From: Atrichornis clamosus
Lineage: Eukaryota; Chordata; Aves; Passeriformes; Menuridae
Length of the DNA stretch: 64,000 nt
Reading direction: 5' to 3'
Assembly (NCBI GenBank): GCA_013400975.1
Contig: WBMZ01004774.1
Location: forward strand, 60,001-124,000
The notes under the pieces were generated by a model. It saw only the letters and a list, made by a program, of their open reading frames with translations. It did not search any database and was not told the DNA's origin. Positions 22,163 to 35,300 of this stretch are shown piece by piece (position 1 is the stretch's first letter; each line of letters opens with the position of its first letter). A program made the translations under genes and the position numbers.

Positions 22163-22959
22163 TCATGTCTTACACAGATTTGTCAGTTTTACACTCAGAT
22201 GGGAAAAAAAACCCAAATACAAGGTATTTCTTCCCCAGTGAAGGGAGTGTTTTAAACTTTCATGGACTTGGATTCTTCCAAGCTCTTTTTTGTTATTATT
22301 CTTTCTTTTGGATCCATAAGCATGATGTTTATCTCATCCATGTATGGGAAGAGGGGGAGGAATGGGTAGGCTTGACTTGTGCTAGCTGTTGACAACAGTT
22401 GTTTAATTTTTTGCAACATGCACCCAAGTATCATGAGACTGAGTAAAATATAAATAAATATGGTCTTTAGAAACCCCATACATCTTTATGGCCTACAATA
22501 CCTTCAAATCATGGAAAAACACATGTTTATTTGTTTGTTTGTTTTAAAAAAGATTTTGGTGGCAATGCTACCTCCCATTGCTGTAAACAAGGTCAGGAGG
22601 CCAAAATTAGTCTGTCCTATTTTGCACAAAATAGTCAACAACTTAATATGTTTTTGCAATAATCAGAAAATTATTGACCGGTGTCAACACCCCCTTTCTG
22701 ATAAACTGTTGAAATGTTAATATTCTTGGCAAAATTGTTTTTGCTCTAATTACTGTATCCATCTGCTCTATAAGATTGATTATACTGTGGGAATGTTTGT
22801 TCTCTTGTCTCCTGCAATGATGGGCCTCTCCTTGGCTCAGAAATAGTCCTGCCTCATCTTTACACAAAGAATGAATGTGCAGCAGAAATCAAACCAACAC
22901 TCAGCGCCAATGAAGTTGAATAAAAATTCCTTGAAGGAGTTAATCCAGTAGATATCAAC

Positions 22960-23388
22960 TGCCTCTTGGATGGACCATCCCTTGGAAAACTATTGCCCTG
23001 GCCCAGATGAAAATAGCAGGCTTTCATCCAGCACGGGTATCAGTGACCAGGAAGGCCACCAAAAACCTGGGAGCCCACAAATGCTGGCACATCCGCAGCG
23101 TTACTGATTCAGCCGAGGAGAACTTTGGCTACTTGGCAATGCCAGGCCCCCTCTACAACAGCTCGTTGGCAATGAGCAGCCGAGTTGTCCAAGGAGCAAA
23201 GCATGCCTGTCCTATCTTCCATCAGCACCTGCAAAGACAAATATTACCTGGATTGGATTGGTCATTTCTGGAGCCAACATGTAATATACATGCTAACTGT
23301 GGCACATGCCAGTAAAGACCCAGTAAAAGTGATGTCAAGTATTAATCATTATTAAATCTGATTAAAGCAAAACAAAACAAAACAAAAC
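22960..23388 (+). pseudogene. Possible retroposed segment with degenerate A-rich tail
   Basis: A GC-richer block of roughly 370 bp sits in AT-rich surroundings. It has an open frame of 102 codons from 23007 to 23315 and a second open frame alongside. It is followed by two ATTAAA hexamers (23351 and 23361) and four CAAAA units at 23368-23388. A GC-rich body followed by a poly(A)-type signal and A-rich tail is the layout of a retrocopy. I do not recognise the parent protein and see no clear target-site duplication, so a chance GC patch beside a simple repeat remains possible. Confidence 0.25.
23368..23388 (+). repeat. (CAAAA)n simple repeat
   Basis: Four CAAAA units directly after an ATTAAAG sequence. 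It may be the decayed poly(A) tail of the preceding block or an independent microsatellite. Confidence 0.9.
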
Positions 23389-26300
23389 CCCCATATATTT
23401 TCTTATGAAAAAAAAAAAAACCTACACAAAACCAGTGGAAAAATAATTGCTTTATTAGAAAAATCTGCTTTCCCATAACAAGTATGGGAGAAATTCAAAA
23501 TTGCATTTGATTTTATACTAGTATTTCAAAATACATGCACAAACTCAAAAACAAATTCAACAAACTCAAAACATTTATTTTCTTTGAGCATTCTTGCACA
23601 GCAGCTGAACCTTTTCATTGGAAGATGATGGTTTTCCCACATGCAAAATAAAATTCAGCAAAAGCATTTTTTTCAAAAATACAATTTTCAGTTAAAAAAA
23701 CCAAAAAAACAGCTATTATTTTCCAGATAATGAATGATGTAGTCATGTCTAAAGCATTCAAAAGCCACTGATACTCAGGCTGAGATTGCTTCCAGGTTTT
23801 TCATTTCAAAAAAGATTTAAGGTCTTTGCAAAAATCTTCCAAGTTCTTGACTCCATAGGGTGTACTCAGTGCATATATCTATCCTTGCAGAAAGAAGCTT
23901 AAGGGCTAGAAACTTCGCAGAAGGGAACAGGACTTTCTAGATATTGGAGGGATGGCTTTTTCACAGTTTTAAATTCATGATCTATGAGTGCATATAACTT
24001 TTCTGGAACTGTAACACAACCTGAAGAGCATCTGCATTTATGTGCACCTTCATGTTAACCCTTCATTTGTGCCACTTGTACTCAACTAACACAGGCTGCT
24101 TTCAGCGCTTCAGCTACTGTACCATGTAGAAACACTTTCAGAAGAGTTTAAGAGAGAAGAGGGAGAAGAATAACAAAAAAATTGTTACTAGACATATTGG
24201 AGATAGTATGAGAGAATTAGGTTTTTAAGTGAAATTCTTCCTCAAGAAAAGATGTTGCATGCCCACTTCCTTAATGTGCTGTTACACTACTTAGCAATTT
24301 TAATTTTTTTTACACCTGAGAAAAGTTTCAGTGGGGACAGGGTGACTGCAGTCCAGCCTTTACGTAACACCTATCCTGTCTTCTGCTAGGCTTACCTTAT
24401 CTTCCAGTTTTTCACAGCAGTTTTCACCCTTAAGAGCCAGCACAATGCCATATCACTTCTTCCTTAGCCCAAGCAGAAGAAATGCAGGAGGACCTCCTAT
24501 AGTAAAAAAAATCATAGAAGTTTCTACAGACTTCCTTCTTTAAACAGTTTCTCAGGCCTGGGCATCAAGCACCCAAGGTTTCTATTCTGCCAGCACTCCC
24601 TCGTGTCTTTGTGTCTGGTGACCACCATTCAAAGGAATTCCCACCTAGAAAATACGGTTTTGGCTATTGCCGAAGTCAGGTAGAAACAAAATTCCTTTCA
24701 AAAAGAGCAAAGTTGTAGTTAGGTAACTGGGAGATATAAGTCCGAGGTATCTTATACTGACATCAGAAGGGATTTCCAATCAAATTTTGAGCTGACATTT
24801 ACTTTTAAATTATTTATTTAAAAAAACTTTTTCAGGGTATTTTTCATCATACATTTGTTTAAGCCCCAAAAAGGACAGATATGAAACTAGCAAACATCAT
24901 GGCAAATATATCACAGAAAGTTTTGGCATGAAAATCTCTAAATCTCAGAAAGGAGAAGGATTGAAAGCTACAATCCTTACCTAGGACAAATACAAATACC
25001 TCAGAAAAGGACACTGGCAACAGCAAAGACCCCACACTCCACAGTCACTGGGAAACCCAGAAATCCAAAGATAAATTAGGGGTTTTCTAAACATTAACCA
25101 CTACACATACTCTTTGTGCAGGGACCTGGGAACTTTCTCACTGTCTCCTGCACAAAGTGCATGGAGGATTGCAGCGACTGAATTAGGCTTGATAGTTTCC
25201 TGTCTGCCTGCAGACCCAGACTGACATCCCGACGCTGTCCTACACTGGAGGGCTATTTTAAAAGCTGCCTTTACAGGCACACTGAATGTAATGCAGTCTT
25301 ATTTTTAAATGAAATCTTTGATTATGGAGAACAAACCCATGGCTAGGGAAGCATGCTACAAAACCACAGTCTGTGGGGGACCATGCTTATCGCAGCAAAA
25401 TCGCCTCCTCAGTGTTCAGCATTGCTGCCGTGTCATGTTACAGTAATAACTGCAGATGAAGAGCTTTTAATTCATTGATAAAAGCAGAAGGCTGGAGTAG
25501 CTGGCTAGCTGTAATGAAGCTTATTATTCTGCAGCTAATTTGCCGATTATGTTAGAGTTTTTTCTGAGCACTTGTACCAGAAGACAGCATTATCAACATA
25601 ACATCTAAACACAGAAGACCCCAGGAAGAATGTTAATGAGCTATCACCTATCTCAGCAAAGGTCCCCATTATTAATAGTGAGTATCCTAAGTATAGATCA
25701 GAAACTCTCCCTGAAGAGTGTGCAACCTGTGTGAAATATGATTGCTCATTTGGAACATAACCAGAGAGTAATGGCAAAGTCATGTCTCATTTAAAAGATT
25801 GTGGTTTCTTTAATGATAGTAAGTGGATGAGGGCTCAGATGAAGCACCCTGGTCTGGAAGTGGGATTCCCACACACCCCAGGAGCCCCAGATGAAGCCTG
25901 ATCCTGGGAAAAAAAGCTGCTCAGGAAGGAGCACTCTGTTCCCTATCTTCTGCTTTCTTTAACTTTTTTGTTTCCTTTCTTTTACACTCTGGAGGCCAGG
26001 AGCCCCTGAAGACTACTGAAACACAGGATCTGATTCTTCTTCTTACTTCTACCACTGAGATCCTCCAAAAGTCTGAAGGACGATAACAGCTTTTCTATTT
26101 TTGTATCAGGGAATAAAAGCAATGTCATGATAGATGCATAGGTAAAAGACATGACATCTGGGTACCCACCAATAATCAAGATCCAAGCAAACCTTCAATC
26201 AATCACATACAATCATAGCATCTTCCCAGAAATACTGAGACAGGATTTTGTTTTTCTAAAATTCTTTCAAAATTTCATTGGCAAAAGGAATTCTTCATGT

Positions 26301-27863
26301 CTCTTTCTTTGCTATGGGTGGTCTCTCACCATCCCCAGACACACAGGTCCAGCTCCTTCTGAACACTCAGAAGAACATAACATCATGTTAAAACAGCATC
26401 TCCTTAGGGCACCCCCTTTCAGGAAGAAACATCACCACTGAACTTTAGGAAGAGCAAGAAGTGCTTTAGTTGTTTGCAAATTTTGTAAATATATATACTT
26501 CTTGCTGAGCTGATAAGAAAGTCATATATTGAGTTAGTCTTTGGCAGGTTCAAGCCAGACCAAAGCATAGCAGAGATTGCTGTAGGAGATACTTTGGGTT
26601 TGTATGTAACAGCATTGTAGTTCAGAGAGGTTATTTATCCTAATCCACAGAAGCCTATAGTTGCTTTGCAAGCTCACTGCCTCTTCAAGGGAATTACAGG
26701 CCTGAGAGTTTCTCTCCTGTGTTGTGTTGTGTCCAGCCGGAGAAACTGATCTTCTGCCTCTAAGGAGGAAAAAAAAAAAGAGAGAGAAAATGCAAAACCC
26801 CTCTCATTTTCTTTATAATACAATACTCAGCAGCAGGTACAGTCTGTTTCACTTTCCTATTCATTTAAATATTGCTGTCAAAAAACGCTGTCATTTTCTA
26901 GTGACAGTGTGCTCTGGTTGTTAAAATCAGTTTAAAATTGTAGTTCATGACTGGTTTGTAAAAGCATCAATTGCTGGAGATATTAATGTCTAACTGATAT
27001 AGCTGAGATCAGATGATGATCCTGTCCCCACAGGATTGAGTGTGGTTGATCCCACAGACTTGCCAACCCACTGGCTGTACCAGAGGGTTTGTGCACAGAG
27101 GTGACATGGCCGTGGGGGCCAGATGACAGGGGGTCCAAACCTGCCCTTGCCCTTGTTTTTTGGGCAGCTGTCCTCTGCCATGTGAGGGGCCACCTGGAGC
27201 CAGGAGCAAAACTAAAGAGAGCTACCTCAGTCATGAGATTTGCTTTAATCTGACCCTTGCTTTTTTCCAAAAAGGGACATTTAGGGGTCAGTTCCTCTCT
27301 AAACTGTGCTGCCTGTGCTCCAGCACATGCTGATTAGCCATGAAACACCAGGCTGCCAAGCACAGCAGGCACACTGCATGCCAAGCAGCTTTCCGGGGCG
27401 ATGCCTGAGATGCATCAGCCCTAATCCCATGCCAGAGTGCAGAGTTCCAGCATCCCAGGGCAAGACAGTGTCCACACACCCACAGAGGGGAGAGACTTAC
27501 CTCTGTGGGTGGTGGGGGTGGGACACACAGGATCCACAGCCTTCGCAGAAGGGAAAGAAATGGTCTGCAAAACAGCTGAGAAGATGGACAGCGATGGCAA
27601 AATCCCCTTCCTGAGCAAATGTCAATGAACCAGCACAACCTCCTCTGCATATAGGATATTTTGTCTATTAGAGACCAATCCACGTAGCCGCAGGCAATCT
27701 AGACTCCTTAGGGAAACAGAAGGTTGCCTACTTAGACTTATTAGGATGGTAAATGGCTGAGCAGCTGGATGAACAGGCAAAAATAAACTACCTGATATTC
27801 TTCCAAGTGCTATACAGAAACCACCCCCATTTCTCTTCAGTCCTCTTGGCTTTGTGAAGCCAA

Positions 27864-27982
27864 AGGGATTTAGATGCTTAACATTCAGGACTTAGAAACC
27901 CAAATCATCAAAATGTAAACAGGCAACTTTGAAAATCTGTCTTAGGAGACAGTCCCACTGATTTTCCATTAGACTTTGAAAA
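27864..27982. repeat. Ancient amniote interspersed repeat fragment
   Basis: The sequence follows a pattern common to very old amniote repeat copies: 'gggatttagatgcttaac', then 'aactttgaaaatctg', then 'cccactgattttcca'. These resemble the recurrent 'GGGATTTAGGCACCTAA', 'CCTTTGAAAATCTG' and 'CCCATTGACTTTCAATGG' modules. Divergence is high; the family name cannot be assigned by eye. Confidence 0.5.
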
Positions 27983-28712
27983 ACAGAGGTGCTCAGGGCT
28001 GGCAAGGGCAAGTGTAATTGCCAAGATATTTTGAAGAAGTTGACATTCACAATGATCTGGCATGTAGACAGCAAAGTAGAATATAAGACTCACCTCCAAA
28101 ACCTGGTAAGATCCAGGCAGACCACAAAACCCTTCCTAATAATATCTAATTCAGTAAGGAAAAGATCTCTACTGCTTACATCACAGAAATCTAGACAGAA
28201 CATTAGACATCAAACTGCAGCTAAAGGAAGAATCATCATTGTGTCATGTGCTATTCACCCATGACAAAATTTTACAGAATTACAGGACCAGCTCACATTA
28301 CTCTATATGTGGTTTTATTCATCAAAACATTTTTTCCACAAACCACTATTTCTGGTATTGACTGCTTTTTGTAGAGCTTTTTTCTAGAACGGTTACAAAT
28401 GTTGTTTAACAGATGAGTGCGTATGAATAGTTCAAATAGTTAATTCTTGTAACTGTGCATTACCTTGAACTCATGTCCCCCAAATTCAGTGGAACCAGTG
28501 TATTGATTATCTTTTCAGTCTTTTCAATGCTTCTTTTTTTTCCCCCTAAAAGAAAAAAATTTTACCCAGCAGTATACACTGCAGTTTGCTGTGCATCTTT
28601 GTATTGGTGGGAGGCTGAGAACGACCCTATTTAGCTGTCAGTCCATATGTGAAGTCTCTTATCTTGTGGTCCTTAAGCATGGAGGCCAACATTTTCCAAC
28701 AGACTGTGTAAT

Positions 28713-28800
28713 GTTAGGCATTTGAATCCATATCTATACACGTAAATAAAGTTAGCCCTGCTTTTCAGAGGACTCTCAGATCCCATCAGTGGGAGTTTTT
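28713..28800. repeat. Ancient amniote interspersed repeat fragment
   Basis: Ordered signatures 'gttaggcatttgaatccata', 'acgtaaataaag', 'ctgcttttcagagg' and 'cccatcagtgggagtttt' follow the same old amniote repeat pattern ('TTAGGCACCTAAAT', 'CCTGATTTTCAGAGGTGCTGA', 'CCATTGACTTCAATGGGAG'). This is the clearest copy of that family in the window. Confidence 0.6.
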
Positions 28801-29296
28801 ATGGACAGAAGACTGAATAAGCATTGCAGGATTTAATTAGTACTATTACCCAAAGGAGTGCTTTAAAGATGGCTATATCGGAGGACGCTGATACAGTTCA
28901 GCAGATAACTGTTCTTTTTTTTTCTGTGTATAAGCTTTCAATGATGCTGAAGAGAAGAGAATATCGTTTCTTAAAAATTAAGTTCAGCTATGTACTGCTT
29001 GAAGTAGTATTTATTCGATTAACGTGTCATGCATTAAGGATGTCAATAGTCACAAAAAGGGAAGCATGGAAAGCTACAGTCAGAGTAAGAAAACTGTCTC
29101 TTCAGAGCTGTGCTTAACTGCTGACTTAGTAGAAGAACAATCAAGGACTGTTAAAAACACCTTTAGGAGTTACACATAGCAAAAACCCACACAGTTTCTC
29201 AAAAGGAATGGCACTCATCACACATATCCTTGAAAAAGGAGGAAATCCAAAGTCAAAAACTACCATAAAATTTATGACCATCTTCAGCTGGTGCCT

Positions 29297-29360
29297 CAGC
29301 TGGTGCAAATCAGTGTAGCTCTGCTTGTTTGGAGGGAGTGACACTGATTTACACTGGCTG
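29297..29360. repeat. Ancient palindromic repeat fragment
   Basis: The left arm 29297-29320 and the reverse complement of the right arm 29337-29360 agree at 19 of 24 positions. The arms carry 'ggtgcaaatcagtgta' and 'acactgatttacac', a motif pair (TTACACCAGTGTAAATC-like) typical of an old amniote repeat with internal palindromes. The loop is 16 bp. Confidence 0.55.
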
Positions 29361-32300
29361 TATTGGACTGCTGTGCAAATGTGCCTCTTACATACCTAAA
29401 GAAAAAAAAAAAAGTGAAAAATAAGGAGGGGGGGAAGGTTTCTAGATCTATAGTAGAAAATGAGGCAGGAAATCTGTACCTATGTTTCCCATGGGAACAT
29501 GGATGTTTTACTGCTTAACAGCCCCAAAATAAAAGGAAATTTTCAATTTAGAAAGTATCACAATGACAGTTTAAAATATTTGTGTAACAGAATTAAACTG
29601 CACACCTATATATTGCTGTGATGGTTTAGGGTACCTGACTTTATGGAACTGGTGAGTTCAGTTGGACATTACGAACTCAGCCTACACCCTTGATCTTGTA
29701 TCATTTTTAGTTTTTACTGTATTATACATTTACTTGTAGTGAGGCTACGGAGCCTGAGGCCTGGATGTCTGTCTGTGAATGGGCCAGGTATTATATTGCT
29801 CATAAAATGAATAAAATAAATAACCTGAACAGATCAGCCCTAACAAATAGTAGGATGGCTCCTGCCCAGCTATTTATAGAATAAGGTTTGGTGCAGTGGG
29901 TTTTATTCTCTCAGGAAAAAAAAGACAAAGACAAGAGATGTAGAATAAGCAGTTTAAAAGAATTCATGTAAGAGTAAAGAACAAAAAAGGAACGGGCTAT
30001 TTGTAATTTCATGTTCAAGAAAAAAAAGTTGAGCTTAAAAAGATTAAGAAGATGTTACAAAAAGGAATCTTCCAGAGTCCCAAAAGGACATCACTCAAAA
30101 TCCAAAGGCCTGTCAGGAGAAATGCAAGAAACACTGAAAAACAGCTGAATTAATTTTGCATTGAATTCAGTCATTTTTGTCCTGAACATAGTAAAGAGAG
30201 CTGTAGTTGGGAAACATTCTGAAAAGTGTAAAGCTTTTTTACTTAGACAAGTATTTCTTCATGAAAGGCTACACCAGGAAAAAAGAGCACAGCAAAAGTC
30301 TTCAGAGGGGGAGCTTTGGGCCTTTGTGGTGAGTCCGTTGGAGCGGGCTCTGGCAGGGGCAGTGGCAGAGCACGGCAACGAGCCTCCCTGCTGGAGTCAG
30401 GCAGGGACAGAGGACAGGGAAGGTAGGGGACAGCTCACACAGGAGCTGCTCACCCTACAGTCCAGGGCATGTGTCCAGCACCAAAATCTCTGCAGTGACC
30501 TGCAAACACCAGGTACAATTTGAGGACCCCCAGAGCTGCTTCTCTATGAGACCTCCAGCCACATTCAGAGAGGGCTTGAGCTGGTCTAAAGGCAGTCCCT
30601 TCTCTAGTTCTGCTAAATCTTACACCTTGCAGATAGCTTAGCCAGTGTTTCTCAGTTCCTACAGATTTTGTCCTTTACTCATATTCATTTCACCCATCTC
30701 TCACATTACACCTTCGCTTTCTGTCAGGTCTGAATTTGTCTGGATGTAAAACTCCATCTCCAAGCACAGAGTTCATAATAGAAAAGTAATGCAAGAAAAA
30801 CAGCAAGCAGAAGAATACGTAGAAGTTTATTATGACAATTTTGATCAGTCCTGCTTAAATTTTCAATTTCTTCTAAGTTTTTGGGAGTTGAACTAGCCTG
30901 AAGTGCCTCACACGTGATGAAGTGTGGACGGCAAGGAGAGTCTGGCTAAGAATGAGGGAATCAATTTGAGTAGAAAGTGATTGAATTGGGACTAAGGTGA
31001 GAAAGTTCTTCCTGACTCTGGCGTAAACATCCTTTTGGTTTGGTGGGGAAAACTCCTGCAAAAGTGAGTTAAGTCTTGCAGCCATAACTAGTGATTGCAG
31101 CGGGTGTGCACAAGTGTAAGAGACAGATGAATGATTTAGTAGATAAAGGGCGAAACAGGTGACACGACTTCTGATTCTGACTATGGAAATTGATACCTCC
31201 GCTGAAGTACAACCTGTTCTCCAAATCCTGACATCGAGAGGAATAGCAGCCAAACGGCAACCCTAGCATTTGATATTTGTGAGAGCTCAAATATTGATTG
31301 CACTACTTATTAATGAGTTTCATTCATAATAAATACATGGTATGTTTGCACAGTGGAGGTGTTTTCTAGGGAGGCATTACATGCCATATTAAACAATGAA
31401 TAATTTCTTAATCTTAAATGTGAGTAAACAGCAGGATAGTAAGTGTCATGGTTATAGGCAATTTCAGAAAGGTGCAAGTGTAGCAAGTGCTCAGGCACAC
31501 CTGATGAGGCATCTCTCACTCCAAATGAAGATTTCTTTTATAGCAATCACTATGAGGTGTTATGAGATAGAAATTTCTGTCCTAAGTTATAATTTTTTAA
31601 ATACTAAATTTGGCTTTTCAAGTACTGAATTCCATGTTGTTTCATTACAGTATTTATTATGGCAACTTTCTCTGTTGCCCTTTTAGAGCTCCTCCTACTT
31701 GAATTATAATTAATTTCACAATATCTGGTCTTGGCTAAGTCCCCATTTTTTTAAATCTCCATGTAGATCTATTTCAAAGAAAGTATTTCCTTTATAAGAC
31801 AGATGACACATTCTAAATCCAGAAAAAATAATGTATCATAAAAGCTACACAGAATGGACTTTTAAAAAATGGATGTTCAACATTGCCTTTCATAATGGCT
31901 GTATTCCCCAGGTTGCTGGTCCTGTTGCCATTTACTGTAATGAAACAGAAAATGAGGTCTTGTGTTTAGGAACTGAAACTTCAGAGCCCTCGGCATTCAC
32001 TCTTTCTTTTTCCCTATGTATTTTTCACTACAGTTGCTAGGTGTTTAATTTCTATGATCAGCTTTTGATATAAGAGACAAAACCAGTGAGAATGGATAAG
32101 CAGAACATCCAACCAACAATAAAGATAATCACTATTTTATACTATATGTACAATTTCTCTTGCACCAATGTGCTCTCAGAATACAGATCATTACAACTGG
32201 GCTGCCTGAAAAATTTAATATAAAACTACTGTGGAATGTTTTCATTCCTTCACAGCTAAGACCCACAAGCCTCTGTTTGCATAGGTCTCCAGGAGTTCTT

Positions 32301-35300
32301 TCCAAGACTCCCTGAAGGAAAAGGAAACTTGGCCAACATGGACATATATACACTGTCCTGCCAGCTCGGTGCTCCAGCTCAGACTCTCCACCTGCCCAGC
32401 CTGCCTAATTCCTTGGCTAAAAGACAAGCCACCCTTGTGCCTGGGGAAACCCCACCCCTGGAGAGGACAGAATATTAGGCTTAGCTGCAACATGAGCCAT
32501 GGCCACGCAGTGGGGCAGGTACAACTCTTTCAGACCACACAGAGAAGCAACTCCTGCCTGCATCCAGGAGCAGCTAAGTGTGCGGAGCTCAGCAGAGCAG
32601 ATCCACTCCATGCTGCTGTGGGAGGAAAACATATGAACATTTGTGTATAAGGGAACAAACAGGTGAAATCTTTCAAGGCTTGATTGGTGATATGACTCAC
32701 AGAACAACCAGCAGTCTGGTAAAGTATTTGTAGAATGCCTGCCATAATGTTTTAACATTTTACCATTACCGTAGGCACCAAATTTCCCACAGAATATGAG
32801 CAAGCAAGATTGTTCTCAAGAGGAACAGACAGTGACTCTCACACTTGTGCCTGAAGCACTGTCTAGGTCTCGGACACACAAACATTCAGCTGTATCTGCA
32901 AAGTGGCAGCTTCAAAGTAACATCATTGGCTCCAAAGCAGATCCACTGAGACCCCAAACTCTTTTATTAGCTTCTTGACAGTGGTGGCAGCCTCTTGGAT
33001 AGGGGAAGCATCACTTATTTTTGAGAAACAACATATGGTACTTAGAATCCAGTGGTTGCCAGCTTGTGATGTAATTAGCCATGATCTCTGAACATCTGCA
33101 CTCATCAGTTAGCCTTTAAGTTGGTGATCTATTGTTGTACATCAGAATTGAGATTACTGTTTCTTTGGGCACGCTTCCTTCAAGAATGCTTAATATCTTT
33201 AGTTAAAGTTCTTAGCTTCAAAACCCTGTGAGTACTCTGTAGGCAGAAATCCTATTACAGATTATCACCTCGTCACACTTGAAAAGTTCTCCTGAGACTG
33301 GAAAAAGGGGACTGCTTTAAAGGCACTGTAGGACAGTGAAGGGCCGCAATACATGATGGTACTGTCAAAACATAAATGCTCTCCTCAGAATAACAATGTT
33401 TACTAAATCATATTTGTAACCTGATATTGTCAGACTTCCTGTTATGCATATGCATTAGGTAGGTCCAGTAGATTTGTAATAGGGAAAATGAAGTTAAAAA
33501 ATGCTAGTCAGAAGAGTCAAGAAGATGAAAATATTTCAAAACCTTGCTAGTTTTCATTAGAATTTTTTATGTCAAAGAGTGACAGCCTTACACAGTGAGG
33601 TTATGCAGTGGTTTGTTTTGGTTTTTTTTTGAATTGCAAAAGCAAATGAATCTAGTATTTGTGAGCACTTATAACCTTGGATTACCAGATAGATTGAAAG
33701 AGACAGTAAGGCAAGAGAGAGAAACTATTAGTTAAACAAGTAATCTCATGGAAGCCATATGGGCTGTTTAGGCAATTAGGATTATTCATAGAAGAAGGGA
33801 CTTAAGGAGCCTTTCAGAAAGTCCATTATCTTTGATAGCAAGGTTACACCGGGCAATGTGAACTCTCTAGAAGAGAAATGATGCTGGAAGAAAATGAAAA
33901 TAAAGGAAAAAACTGAACAAAAGGGAAAACAATCAAACATAACAATTACATCTGAAATAATAAAATCAAACTATAAATGAATTCTTTTCTAGAGGTCTAG
34001 AAAATAGTATTAATTAGTTCTGGTTGGGAGGAAGGAGAAAGAAAAAAGTTACTGTCATGAATGCTGTGCATTCAGCAAGAAATCACTCATTTCTTCTAGC
34101 TCCATATTACAAATACTCATGCACATAACTATAGGACTTCTAACACAGGTCAAGGACACCATTAATACTTGAGATTGTCAAGCTTAGTGCAAGTTATAGT
34201 TCAGCTTCTCACTAAATAAAATAAGACTACAATGTAGCCTGTATTTTATTTTGTTAATGCAAGTTCACTTCCTGTTGCTACATTCCCCGGCAGAGTTTCT
34301 CTGCAGCTCCTGCAAGGTAACTAACATTGAATTTTTAAATACGTTGAAGCTTTGTTCTCAGGCTAAACATACCACTTAAGTGTTCCCTGAGAGTTATGCA
34401 CTGGACAATGCATCTGGAAGATAGACAGATACATTCAGAACAGCCCAAACACAGACTTGTACAGACTGAGCTGGCTGAACTTTCAGCACTGTCAATCCTA
34501 TTGGTTTGCCCAACAGACATTAGGTCTTCCTAGGGAATTCCAAGCAAGATAATCTTTCATCGCCACATTACACCACCCCTAACAGGTTTAAAGTCTCATC
34601 CTGATTCATGGTGGAAGCTCATTATGAAGCATGAATCCTACATACTGTCTTGTATCAAGATTAAAATCCTTCCATATGTGAGGGATGTAAAATTCTTCCT
34701 CTCTGAGAAGTTTTTTCCGGAGTAGGCAAGTTCCTTCAGGTGAAGAAATAGTTGAGCCACGTAATGAGGCCCTGCAAAGTGTCATTCAGCTGAAATCAGG
34801 TTAAGATAACCTCAAATGACAAACAAGAAGAGAATGTTTATTTTCTCTGATTTGCAGTGGCTTTGCTATCCTTGGCTGTGACACAAAGAATTGAGCTCTG
34901 ATGAGCATTGCAAGAAGAGAAGATGATTGTTTTATCAGCTTGAAAGAGAAGGGAATCTGGGGAATTCATTCTTATTTATATTATTGCGAGTATCTTTTGT
35001 TTTTTGGCCTGAGAAAAAAAAAGACCAAAGGACATTTAAAACCTGCACTTTTTCCTGTAGCATTTTCATCAGCTGACACAAAGCTGGCCAATTTATTGCT
35101 CTGACTGACAGCAGCTGATCAAGTGTTCCCACAGCCACTATCACAGTGTGAAACATTGGGTTCAAAATGGTGATGGGTTCATTTGCTGTAATTCTAAATG
35201 GGATAGAGCCCAAAACCAGGATCCCAGCTCCCTTGAACTCGAGCTGTTCAAAATTCAGATCCATATCGAAATCTTACTGCTCAGGCCCATCACTACTTAA

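Larger units (their letters stand above)
15239..27863. other. Intergenic DNA downstream of SATB1 (first part)
   Basis: I see no convincing exon, RNA gene or young transposon here. Items worth a look are listed separately: two unrecognised antisense ORFs (18518-19036 and 20252-20479), a CTCF-like motif at 20919, an 18-bp perfect tandem duplication at 22127-22162, and a possible retroposed segment at 22960-23388. GC-richer patches at 18.3-19.1, 20.2-21.2 and 27.0-27.6 kb generate overlapping open frames on both strands, as expected by chance. The rest is ordinary AT-rich sequence. Confidence 0.7.

Noticed and set aside
26983..27683. Several overlapping open frames on both strands
   Set aside because: A GC-rich patch produces open frames in several reading frames at once, which is typical of chance; no domain is recognisable.
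33787..33830. CR1-like phrase ('agaagggacttaaggag...')
   Set aside because: Only a short, diverged resemblance to the CR1 3' end, without the terminal octamer repeats.
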